Assembly: GCA_029215795.1 (NCBI GenBank)
Contig: JARDYH010000002.1
Coordinates: 270,452,310 to 270,516,309, forward strand
Length of the DNA: 64,000 nt
DNA from: Anniella stebbinsi
Taxonomy: Eukaryota; Chordata; Lepidosauria; Squamata; Anniellidae
Direction of reading: 5' to 3'
Part shown: piece after piece, positions 1-9,512 of the stretch
Layout of the letters: every line of letters begins with the position of its first letter
Numbering within the stretch: position 1 is the first letter of the stretch
Made by a program: the position numbers and the translations under genes
The notes under the pieces: model-generated
The model's input: the letters and a program-made list of their open reading frames with translations, nothing else
What the model was told of the DNA's origin: nothing
Databases searched by the model: none

Positions 1-159
1 TATCATTTATGCACACATATGTGTGCACATATACACACGCACTAAGGTTAAAACATAATTGCCACAAGGAACATTGATTTGTATATTTAGATGCATTAGC
101 TTTCGTATAGGTGTAGAAACATGTTACCTATCTGGAAACATAAAACCCAAACTTACAAG

Positions 160-616
160 GGGTACCTCTAGACGGGCTGTTTCCATCGATATGGCTTCGC
201 ACTGGCAGCATTTTGGTTACATGATGCAGCCGCCAGTGTGAAGTCATCTAGGGTCAAATGCCCTTTGCTCTGATTTTAAAAAGTCAACCATTTAGTACGA
301 CTTTTTTGGAGCGAAGTGGGCAGCCCAGGGAAAGGGGGTGGAGCAGTGAGCCATAAGCTCGCTGCACCGCCTCCTCTGTCCTCCCCCCCATTTTGATTAA
401 AAAACAAAAAAAAACCCTTACCTTACCAACAAGGAGCCGATGTTCCCAGCTGCCCTTCCAGCTGCCGGCGGGCTGCCGCCCGTGCGGCAGTGCCAGCAGC
501 TTGAGGAAAAGCTGCTGTTGCACCCCTCACTTGTAGAGAGGTGTCTGGGAGCGCAAACGTGCCTCGCGCCAGCTACTGCTGCTGGCGCAACATATAACCG
601 ACATCAAGAGGGGACC
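160..616. mobile_element. GC-rich MITE, family F copy 1 (3-bp TSD)
   Basis: Non-coding element of 457 bp. The left end reads GGGTACCTCTAGACG and the right end, reverse-complemented, reads GGTCCCCTCTTGATG, so the ends are imperfect inverted repeats. AAG flanks both sides (157-159 and 617-619), a 3-bp target duplication. It shares its interior with the copy at 32024-32653, including the GTGGCTTCG-type hairpin and the CATAAGCTCGCTGCACC block. The 3-bp duplication and GG-starting ends suggest PIF/Harbinger mobilisation, which is inference. No transposase is present. Confidence 0.6.
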
Positions 617-1365
617 AAGTTTTTTTTAGTGCTTCTGTTCAACTTGAGTATTATTTAATGAGTTCAAGCAGCATGACCCAGGTATGAGATGGCTTTTTCC
701 AAGTTCTGTGTCAAAGAGAGAAAGCTATGGGTACAATCCAGCCAAAGCTATGCAGTCTCATTGATTTTAGTGGGAGAGACTTAAACTCCCACTGAAAACC
801 AAGTAGACTTGACCTAGTGCCTAGCTGTCATTGCATTGTTCCCCATATGTTTCCTGCGTTACAAAAAAGATGCAAGTCTTCTGTTGAGAAACGAAATCTT
901 CAAGTACAAAAAAAAAAAAATTACTTCCATAATTTATATTTCCTTACAATACTGTTCAAAAACGTGTCTCGTCCAGAAAAGCAGAAGATACAAGAGCTGC
1001 CTAGGAACCTGTCAAAGAATGTAAAACTGAAAGGCGATGGGGAAGAATTTTGATTTTTATCTTGCATGCCATTTTCATCAACTTTCATCCAATGTGTACT
1101 GCACATATCATCAACTTTGCTTTCCTCCAGCAACAGAAAATAAAACAAAATTTTAACTTAACCGTTCTGAAGTGCCTCTTGGAAGCTTATCGTTTTTGTA
1201 GCTGAAACCTTTACTTCCATAATTTATATTTTTGTTACAATACTGTTCAGTGGCTATGGTTCAGTGTCGTCTTTTCTATGGAGACTCTTTTATTCCAGTC
1301 ACCATATCAGTGATCAAACACATTCAATATCAGTGATCAAACTCTCTCTCTCTCCCTATCTTAAT
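617..1365. other. Intronic stretch with local duplications
   Basis: No gene or known repeat was recognised. Two local duplications are visible. A roughly 38-bp segment beginning TTACTTCCATAATTTATATT occurs at 921-958 and again near 1211-1251. The 16-mer ATATCAGTGATCAAAC occurs twice at about 1304-1342. The open frames here lack codon or motif support and are treated as chance. Confidence 0.5.
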
Positions 1366-1585
1366 ATAGTGTTGTATCCAATATAATGCAAGTAGAAAAA
1401 GTACAAAAGGTGGTGTACTGCCAGCTAGAAGTTGTGTGTTGTACAAGCCCTTGCACAAGCAATACCTGATGTAATGAGGTCATAATGAATTGTGAAAGCA
1501 GTTGTGCAATGTCTTGCACAATGATTATGCAAGTGGAATCAAAGTACAGAGTTTGACAGTTTGCGCAAGGCTGACAACACATAAT
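1366..1585. repeat. Possible fold-back repeat with TTGCACAA words
   Basis: The segment starts near AGTGTTGTATCC and ends near GACAACACAT, giving weak inverted ends (GTGTTGT / ACAACAC). Inside, TTGCACAA and TTGCGCAA words recur in both orientations. This looks like a decayed MITE, but the ends are short and no target duplication is clear. Confidence 0.3.
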
Positions 1586-3045
1586 TTATAGCAGGGATGG
1601 GCAATTTGTCGGGGGGGGGGCATTTTTCTTCCCTTCCCTTACAGGTTGCACACCTGACACCATGCCCCAAAATTGTTGTCTTTTGCTGCTGCCACTGCAC
1701 TGCCAAAGTTAAGGCCGGGGGTAGGGGGCAATGTAGCCCATGGACAGAATGAGAGAGAATTAGAAGGCCACCTTTTTCTGCTACCCAACCCACTTCCTAT
1801 TAAGATCACAGTGGAAGGAGTGGAGGGAAGGGGACAGCTACCGGACTGGGATAGGGTGGTGATATTGTATCTCTCTGCTCTTTTTCACTTCTCAGTGGGG
1901 AGAGAATTGGGGAGGTGCAATCCCTTCTTCCTTCTGAGATGGATCTGGAGGAGAGCCTGGGAGCTGATTGGAGTCTCCATATCTTTCATGTGCTCATTTA
2001 AAGCAGTAATGACAAGGAAGACAACCCCTTGTCCTGTAGCATTGCCCCCTCATTTAATGAAGATTGTTCTAGTGTAACCTTTCCAAATGTTGTGCACTTT
2101 GCCTTTGCAGTATCAAAGTGTACACCTCTTTGCTCACCCCGCCTCCACTTTTTAAGCCAAGCTAGTCCCCTTCATTATGTGTGAACAGGCTATTGTGCTA
2201 CTGACTCTGGATAGAGTATTAAGAATATATTTGTTCCCTATAACGAAATAATAGGTTTTTTCCCCCATTTCCTATTTTATTTCATTTTTGGATACTAGTC
2301 TGAGGCAGGTTTATAACTCCATATCGCTTTGATTAATGTTTTGTTGCTACCTTCTAATTTATTTTTTCTTGAACACACACATTAAAGTGAATGCAAACTC
2401 TTCCTGCAGTATTACTCTGATGTTGCTGCGCTTCTTGTTGGTTCTTTCGAAATAGATGGATGGGATATCCAGCTATAAAACAACAGCAAGAACTTTTTAC
2501 CAACACAGAAAAAACACACACCATGTGGTTAAAAGCTTTGGGACCAGAGGCACTTTCTCAGGGAGAGAATGTTTCTTGAGATTCCTGCTTGCAGAATAGC
2601 AATTTGTACAATTCATGATGGAAATGCATGGAAGCCTCCCAAAAGGCATTAGTTCTACATATTATCTCAGATGAGATCCATGGCAGGCAGGTTTATTATA
2701 GGTGAAGGAAGAAATCATCCAAGGCTAGGCAAGGTAATCAGGCTTAAATATACGACCTGTATTAAAAATGTATGAAATGAATGTGTTGGATTGTTTTTTA
2801 CTGCTTGCGGGTGAAAAACCATAGACATTTCCTATCTAATTTGAATAATGAGCACTCTGTAAACTTTCACTGTTCATACATTTTTAACTTTTGCTGTCTG
2901 GTGCTGTACAGTGGACTTTGCAAAGTTGTGCTAACTGCTCACACATTCATTGCATTTGTTTAAGATGAGCAGGAGGTTGCAAACTGAAGGGCCAGAGAAA
3001 TGCTAGAAGTTGCCTAGCTTACCCTGTAGGTTACAGAAGTTACAC
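1586..3045. other. Intronic stretch, no recognised feature
   Basis: A G10 run lies at 1611-1620. The rest is AT-rich single-copy-looking intron without splice-flanked open frames or recognisable repeats. Confidence 0.5.
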
Positions 3046-3563
3046 GGCCAGTTCAGACAACATGCTAAGTCACGGTTCGGCCGCTAACCCTTTTGCAGAA
3101 AATGATTAATGAGCATATTTAAACCAATGTTATATAGCCACCATGGTTAGGCTGACCATATGAAAAGGAAGACAGGGCTCATGTAACTTTAACAGTTGTA
3201 GAGAAAAGGGAATTTCAGCCAGTGTCATTTGTATGCAATTAGTTCCTGGTGAAATTCCCTCTTCATCACAACAGCTAAAGTTGCAGGCACTATACTAGAG
3301 TGACCATATACAAAAGAAGGCAGGGCCCCTGCAACTTTAACTGTTGTGATGAAGAGGGAATATCACCAGGAACTAATTGCATACAAATGACACTGGCTGA
3401 AATTCCCTTTTCTCTACAACTGTTAAAGTTACATGAGCTCTGTCCTCCTTTCCATATGGTCACCCTAACCATGGTTAGGAATGGTTCACACAACACACTA
3501 AGCCAAAATTATTAGATCAAAACGCTTAACCACTGTGTCTTAGCGTGTCGTCTGAACAGGGTC
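3046..3563. mobile_element. MITE, family H copy 1 (CATTCGGACAACAC type), interrupted
   Basis: The left end GGCCAGTTCAGACAACATGC and the right end, reverse-complemented as GACCCTGTTCAGACGACACG, are imperfect inverted repeats. The interior carries CTAAGTCAC and GCTAACC words and the ACCCTTTTG block shared with other H copies. An hAT-type fold-back element (3148-3467) has inserted in the middle. The flanking bases (CAC and AGG) do not give a clean 3-bp duplication. Confidence 0.55.
3148..3467 (+). mobile_element. hAT-type fold-back MITE, copy a
   Basis: A 320-bp near-palindromic element. The ends read TAGGCTGACCATATG and, reverse-complemented from the right, TAGGGTGACCATATG. ACCATGGT flanks both sides (3140-3147 and 3468-3475), an exact 8-bp target duplication as expected for hAT transposition. 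The two arms pair along most of their length. The centre contains a further TIR-like stretch (GAGTGACCATATACAAAAGA, about 3299-3318), so each half resembles a complete small element. It is non-coding. The strand is set by the orientation of the central segment. Confidence 0.85.
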
Positions 3564-4892
3564 AGGGTTTTCAGGAAACAGCTCATTTAGCATGAGGTAA
3601 TGGAGAGAGGTAGAAAACAGAACCCAGAGACATTTGGGGGCCAACAACGTGGCAGGTTTACATGTAACAGTGGCAGCTTGAAGAAGATAGGCTGTCATTT
3701 TGGAAACTGAGGCAGTTGTGAACACACCTCATGTCTCCATATATGCTGCGTCACACAAATAGTGTTTCCATGCTGATTCCACTGGGAGCTTCATGCACTT
3801 CTGAGGTGATCATGTTGGAGCCACTGTCAGCTGGGCCTTAAGGTAGCAGTAGGAAGACAAAGGAACAAGCATTGCATGTAAGACAGGCAAATCTCTTGGT
3901 ATTGCTCCACATATCCCTCTTCTTGCATAAAACTGGAATTTAATTAATTTACAGATGGAGAAGTGCCAAGCAAAACCCTTCCTGGGTGCCTTGCTCTCTG
4001 ATCATGGCAGCGACTCCTATAGTTCCTGGATGAGAGAAGGGCACACTGCATATGGTTAGAAACATCCTTCTCTCTAGCTAGCCTGCAAATTTGGAGAACT
4101 AATCCTAAAAAAACCTCCCGTAAACAAAACTAAGTTCTGAACAGTTTGTGGTTTTGACCCAGACAGGGCCTGCCCTATCGTGAGGCAGAGAGAGGCTGTT
4201 GCCTCAGGCAGCAGATTTGGGGTGTCATGGAAATGTAGCAAATTGTTAGTTATTTACTTTGTTTGTATTGTACTTCTACTGCCAGGGATAGGGAGAGGTG
4301 CTTATGGGATTTTCAGTCTCATGTACCAAAACATGGCTGCCTTTGGATACTATGCACCTTGCCTTGGGTAGGTGGGGTTAGGTGCCATTTGCTGCTCTGG
4401 TTCAGGCAGCAAAATGTCTTAGCCAACCTTGGACACAGACATGGGAATGAGCATTGTCATAAAGGGGCACACCAGGGCATATGCCCCAAATCTGAGCTGT
4501 GCCTAGAGCTTTTTGAGCTGCTCAAATGACATCATACAAACCTGTCTCTTCCTTCTGAGCTCAGTAGCCTCCCATTGATCAGGAGACCTTAGGCCTTACT
4601 CCCTTAGCAGACCAATAAGGGGTGTAGCATGAAGGCAACATCCTTTTAAACTACAGGAAACACTGCCAAATTTCTTTCCCCAGCCACCCCCCACCCCCCC
4701 CGTCTTACATGCCCACTACTGGGAGCTCGCTTGCAATGAAAGGTTGCAAAGGGAGGGGGAAGGTCAGGAAGAGCTCCCTGTGAAATACTTGTATTCCGCA
4801 CAGCAAATGATTTTATTGCCCCAGACTGGAACTTTTGGCTTCTGCAGAAGCTCAGTGGCTTCAGGACAGCACAGGATTTAATTAGCCTTCAG
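3564..4892. other. Intronic stretch, mostly unannotated
   Basis: No gene was seen. The part at 4150-4450 contains CAGGCAGCAAAATGTCTT, which recurs at about 60608-60625, so it is probably a decayed interspersed repeat. The remainder shows nothing recognisable. Confidence 0.4.
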
Positions 4893-5552
4893 AAATGTCT
4901 TTTTCCGCCTCCACCTTTAATTTCTCCCACATAGCTGCAGGCAGCAGATTAACCCAAAAGGAGGACATCATGTTTCAGGAAGTGCTGGACCGACTGCATG
5001 CAAAGTGCCTCACAGCACTGCCAACAGGTATGGGGATTTTAAATAAATTTTACAATTTTTTAAAAAAGGAAGAAAAAAACCCTCAGCCACCTCACTTGAT
5101 TAAGTTAAGGTATGTACAACCCTCCCACCCGCCACCCCCAAATTCCTCAGAAGTGCTCTCCCTCCAAAAGGAGCCACTTGGTTCTGGGAATGCTTTCTAT
5201 GCCCCCGTCAGTTCCAGCCACTCACCTTTCTTTTCCTCTTCTTCTCTCCCCTATGCTGGTCCTTCTCTTCTTTATTCCATCCAGAGCAAGTCTTGGAGAA
5301 TTCGGAAGATGGGAAGGTGGTGGGTAATAGACTTTCTGAAATGTATTTGACTTTATACAGCTAGACAGACAAGAGTTTTTCTCCTCCTCCCCCAACTCTT
5401 TGAGAAAAGGGGGGTTCACATGGTTGGAGAGGAATGAATCTGGGGCTGTTTGGTTTGTCAGGAATAGAATGACAAGTTATAATAAAAGCAGGATGGTTTT
5501 TTTGGGGGGGGGGGAGAAGATATATACTGTTCATTTTTGCAATTCTCTGTAT

Positions 5553-5625
5553 GTTGACTCAGAAGTAAGTCCCATTATGTTTGGTGGGGCTTACTCCCAG
5601 GAAAATATACCTAGAATTGCAGCCC
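5553..5625 (-). repeat. Short hairpin repeat (TTACTCCCAGG / AGAAGTAAGTCC type)
   Basis: A reverse-orientation copy of a small repeat pairing GACTCAGAAGTAAGTCCCAT with GGGGCTTACTCCCAGG around a short loop. Other copies lie at 16041-16124 and 26110-26200, with a partial one near 60196. The type is very common in squamate DNA; its class is uncertain. Confidence 0.55.
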
Positions 5626-5664
5626 AAGTTACTTTTGTGGGGAGGTTTGCAGCCTAATCTTCTA

Positions 5665-5790
5665 CGGGGTGGGCCTCCAAATGGTTTGGCCTATAATTCC
5701 TGTTAGCCCTAGCCAGCATAGCCAATATTAAGGGATGATGGGAGTTGTAGGCTGAAACATCTGGAGAGCTGCAGATTGCCCACCTCGGCT
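5665..5790. repeat. Fold-back repeat S (GATGATGGGAGTTGTAG type)
   Basis: Contains GGGATGATGGGAGTTGTAGG next to CATCTGGAGAGCTGCAG, ending in TTGCCCACCT. Similar fragments with GGACTACAACTCCC and CATCTGGAGGG occur at least nine times in the window. Intact members elsewhere would pair the two halves as a hairpin. A class assignment is not possible from sequence alone. Confidence 0.5.
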
Positions 5791-6000
5791 TTAATACAAG
5801 CATTCCTGAACTCAAACCAGTGCTGCTTCCTAACTATTTCTGTACTTGAACTTCAGGACTGATGAGCAGGAGCTGGTTCCTGTGTCATCCTGTTATGAGG
5901 AAACGCATGTGCTCAAGCTCTCCGCACACTGGCTCATTGTACCAAAGGGGGCAGTGTAATGACTACTGAGCTGAGCTATTAGAATGTTAGACAAATGAAG

Positions 6001-6180
6001 GGTGAGGCCGTGACTCAGTGGTAGAGCCTCTGTTTTGCATGCAGAAGATCCTGGGTTCAATCCCCGGAAACCCCAGGTAGGGCTGGAAAGACTCCTGCCT
6101 GAAACTTTGGAGAACCACTGCCGATCCGTGTTGTCAATACTGACTTAGATGGACTTGTGGTCTGACTCTGATAAGGCAGT
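6001..6180 (+). mobile_element. tRNA-Ala-derived SINE
   Basis: The head has an A box (TGACTCAGTGGTAGAGCC) and a B box (GGGTTCAATCCCC). Between them the anticodon arm TCTGT-TTTGCAT-GCAGA would carry TGC, as in tRNA-Ala. The tRNA part runs directly into AGGGCTGGAAAGACTCCTGC and then a TCTGACTCTGATAAGGCAG end, the common squamate SINE body. No closed acceptor stem exists, so it is not a functional tRNA gene. A degenerate copy lies at 46925-47062. Confidence 0.8.
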
Positions 6181-6549
6181 TGGTGATAGTGGGAGAAGGA
6201 GGAGCTGAAGAGAGACCAGAGAGAGAGAAGTGGGATAGACAGGACATTAGAAAGGAGAGGCAGAGTGGGCGTGGAGCAACGTAAACTAAAAGGAACTTTA
6301 TGTTATAGAGCCAGAGAGCTATGTGACTAGTGATAGATAATGAACACTTTTGGCATGTTATCCAAAATCGTTTGGGGGCTGGTTGCACTCTGAAAAGCAC
6401 CTTGTACATGGGTGGTTTTGTTTGTGGGTTTTGTTATATATAAGTGGTATATAAGTTTATGTAATCAAATAAATGCTGCTAGACTGCAATTCCCATTATC
6501 CTTCACCATTGGCTATGCTGTCTAATCGTGATGGAAGTAGGTCCAACAT

Positions 6550-6770
6550 TCCGGCTGGACATCAGGAAAAACTTCCTGACTGTTAGAGCAGTACAGCAAT
6601 GGAACCAATTACCTAGGGAGGTCGTGGGCTCTCCCACACAAGAGGCATTCAAGAGGCAGCTGGACAGCCATCTGTCAGGGATGCTTTAAGGTGGATTCCT
6701 GCATTGAGCAGGGGGTTGGACTCGATGGCCTTATAAGCCCCTCCCAACTCTACTATTCAATGATTCTTAC
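6550..6770 (+). mobile_element. CR1 LINE 3' end
   Basis: The sequence runs from CATCAGGAAAAACTTCCTGA through GTGGGCTCTCCCACAC and GGTTGGACTCGATGGCCTTA to a terminal ATTCAATGATTCTTA. This is the last part of the CR1 ORF2 reading frame plus the characteristic octamer-like 3' tail of CR1. It is 5'-truncated with no full domain. A fold-back S fragment (6483-6545) abuts its 5' side. Confidence 0.85.
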
Positions 6771-6830
6771 ATGCAGAGGACTATATGCTCCCCTCCACTA
6801 TTATGCAGAAACCTTCCCAAGCACCTGTCA

Positions 6831-8042
6831 GGCTCCCTCTACATGAGCGATTTAAGGCTCTTTCAAGGTGCATTACCAATTTTACCTCTACAAGAGCGGA
6901 GTGCATAACAAGAGTACAGGCGCTTTTTATCTCCTATTATGCACATTTTCGCATTCACATTAAATGGCGACTTTTTCTTTACTGCGGGAATTAGAGCACC
7001 TTATGTCCATGTAAACAATTTCTGAGAAGTCGCATTAACGATCAGAGTGGGCAGACTGTGGTCGTGATGTCATGCATGAAGAGAACTGCCCCTTTGCTGG
7101 GAACACCTCCCAGTTTTTCTTTTAGTTTTATTTCCTGTCTCCTCTGTGCCACTTCCTCCTTGTCGGCCGTCTCTCTGGATGGAAGCTCCAGGAATAGGTG
7201 ATCCAACGTGAACTGAAAATAAAGTGTCTTTTAACTCCCCTGCTGGAACATTTTTTTTCATGGAGACACAGGGCCAAATGGAGGTGGTTTCACAAGAAGC
7301 GGGGGGGGGGGGGGTTCAGTAAGGATGTGCAGATCATTAGCTATCTGCTAAGACAAATCATCCCCTTGCTTGCAGGGTTCCTGGCATTGAACTGCGTGTG
7401 TGTGTGCATGTGGATGTTGTACATCACCAAAACGACAAGGTATTACTGAGAAAGGAAGAAGGGAAAACCTTTAATTTCGCTGGGAAGAGGAAGAGGAGGA
7501 AGAGGAGGAAGGAACAAAGGAGCCTCCCCCTGTCTGTTTTGGCATGCTTATGTGCGTATCTCTCCTCTCTCGCTGGCTCGCTCCCTCTCCAGCAAAAAGC
7601 TGGGGGGGGGGGGGGGAGAGGCAACTGTGACTAAAAATAAGTTGTAAAAGGGGCTCTGAGGGGAAGCTTCTGAGGCACATTCCCATTTCCTCCTGAGCAG
7701 TTGGGAGGGGGGAAACTTCAAATGGCGATCGAGACAAAGGGAACAGGTAAACCAAGTGATTACTGGCAGGTAACCCAGGTAACCACAGGCAGGAGATTCT
7801 GGTGGGCGGGGAGAAGAAACAGTGGGAACCTGAAGGGGCAGTTCCTCCAGCAAAAAGCGCATTACTTTCAGCAACATTTCCTTGTTCCTTCTCCGCATGT
7901 AAACAACTTTAAAGCGCCTTGCAGAGAGCCCGTCCTGCGCTTCGACGGCTCTCGCATATAGGTATTAGGCGTAAACGCGATTGTCAGGAAATGCGCATAA
8001 TCGGAGAATTGGGGGTAAAAGCGACCTCTTGTAGAGGGGGCC
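6831..8042. mobile_element. GC-rich MITE, family G, long copy (1.2 kb)
   Basis: The left end GGCTCCCTCTACATGAG and the right end, reverse-complemented as GGCCCCCTCTACAAGAG, are inverted repeats. TCA flanks both sides (6828-6830 and 8043-8045). The terminal 200 bp on each side match the 355-bp copies at 23076, 32737 and 52172 (for example TTTACCTCTACAAGAGCGGA and ATGCGCATAATCGGAG). About 800 bp of unrelated sequence fills the centre, including G14 and G15 runs, a purine-rich GGAAGAGGAGGAAGAGG tract and an internal inverted pair GAACTGCCCCTT / AAGGGGCAGTTC (7081 and 7833). No transposase reading frame is visible. Confidence 0.7.
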
Positions 8043-8332
8043 TCAGATTAAAGACTTGTCGTACTCTCCTTCTTTGTAATGGAGGGTTATGTACATTACA
8101 GCTGCTGGAGAGCTCCTGCAGCACATTCCTTGGCCTGTGCTCCCGGCAAGAAGAGCCATCATTGCAGTCACATCCATTTGCTGTTGTGTCCATCTGAGCT
8201 GCATGTGGTGGCATCAGCAGCAGGGAGCTTTTCCTTACCAGAGAGAACAAGCAAATTGCGGTTTCCTTCTTTGCTATTCCTGCAAGTGGCTTTATACTGG
8301 GAAATGGATTGTAGTCAGGTTTTCACTGTATC

Positions 8333-8632
8333 TCAAAAAAAAGGGGTTATTGTAGAGCTAGAAAAGGTGCAGAAAAGGGCAAACAAAATGATCAAGAGGC
8401 TGGCGGGAGCGACTCCCCTCTGAAGAAAGGTTACAATGTTTGGGACTCTTGAGTGAAGGACATGATAAAAATTTGCAAAATTTTGTCTGGTGTGGAGAAA
8501 GTGCTACAGTGTTTTTCTCCCTTTCTCATAGTAGCAGAAAGTGGCATCGTCTAATGAAGCAGAATGGGAGGAGATTTAGACCATAGGCCAGTATGGAATT
8601 CGCTACTACAAAATGTGGTGATGGTCACTAAC
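8333..8632 (+). mobile_element. CR1 LINE fragment (C-terminal ORF2)
   Basis: Recognisable CR1 segments follow in order: AGAAAAGGTGCAGAAAAGGG, CAAACAAAATGATCAAGAGG, GAAAGGTTACAATGTTTGGG, TGGTGTGGAGAAAGTG and GGAATTCGCTACTACAAAAT. The reading frame is broken by indels, so this is an old copy. It lacks the terminal tail. Confidence 0.75.
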
Positions 8633-8719
8633 TTAGGGTTCAATCCTGCAAATGTTTAGACAGAAAATGGTCAATATTGAGTAGCCGTTCCCCAATCAGA
8701 CTGACTCTAGGTGTATAAT

Positions 8720-8805
8720 GGCCAGTAACTGCCATCATCCCCAGCCAGCAGACTAATGGTTGCAGTGGCTGTGGATGATGGGACTTAGTCCAACCTATCT
8801 GGAGG
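8720..8805. repeat. Fold-back repeat S fragment
   Basis: CCATCATCCCCAGCCAGCAG pairs loosely with GGATGATGGGACTTAGTCC, followed by ATCTGGAGGGG. A diverged member of the S repeat. Confidence 0.45.
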
Positions 8806-9014
8806 GGGTTTGATTGAGGGAGGTTGATATAGAGAATAAGCAGAAGTTCAGTGTCTTCTGTGCTGATAATGGTCCAGTGTGGTGCCATTTGGTGACTTCA
8901 TTTTTATGAGATTAGAAGGCTGGCAACTCAGTCCAGGGCAAAGGCAATATAGCAAAGAACAAAGACCTGACAGCCAACTTGAATGCCATCATCTTGGGAC
9001 TCCAAAGCAGCTTG

Positions 9015-9110
9015 ATGCCCTCTACATGTGTTGTACTGCAACTTGCAAGGGTGATGAGAGTTGTAGTCCAACACATCTGGAGGGCACCCTGTTGGAGAAG
9101 GCTGCTTTAA
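9015..9110. repeat. Fold-back repeat S fragment
   Basis: GGGTGATGAGAGTTGTAGTC followed by CCAACACATCTGGAGGGCAC marks another S repeat copy, ending in TGTTGGAGAAGGCTG. Confidence 0.5.
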
Positions 9111-9400
9111 CATTTCAAACCGGCACTGTAACATGTTCCTTAAAGTGAGAGCAGTGAGAAAGCCAGTCAGTTTTGACTGCTAGTTATGTTCTTAGCAACC
9201 CATCGCAGACAAGATGCCATTGCTGCACTCTGCACCAGCTTCATTCACTTAGAGCAACATTACAGCAGCCTGCCTTGAAGGCAGGTCTTACCCAACAAAC
9301 GGCATGGATGTGAAAGAGGCGCCACGTCCCCTTTGCTGCAGAGTCAGGCGACTCCCTTGCTGCAGCAAGAAGATTGTTTATACCTCTAGAAGTCTATGAA

Positions 9401-9512
9401 CCTATCTACACTACTGCTTTAAAACGGTTTATAACAGTTTTAAACCGGTAAATAACGGCTATTAACCGGTTTAAAACTGTTATAAACTATTTTAAAGCAG
9501 TAGTGTAGATAG
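9401..9512. mobile_element. Short palindromic MITE (112 bp)
   Basis: The left arm CCTATCTACACTACTGCTTT and its reverse complement at the right end (AAAGCAGTAGTGTAGATAGG) match exactly. Inside, AACAGTTTTAAACCGGTAA faces TTAACCGGTTTAAAACTGTT. The whole unit is one near-perfect fold-back with a small centre. No clean target duplication was identified. Confidence 0.65.

Noticed and set aside
3148..3467. CRISPR-like or tandem repeat array
   Set aside because: The repeats are inverted halves of one transposon with an 8-bp duplication, not regularly spaced direct repeats.
6004..6068. tRNA-Ala gene
   Set aside because: A and B boxes and a TGC anticodon arm are present, but no acceptor stem closes and a SINE body follows directly.
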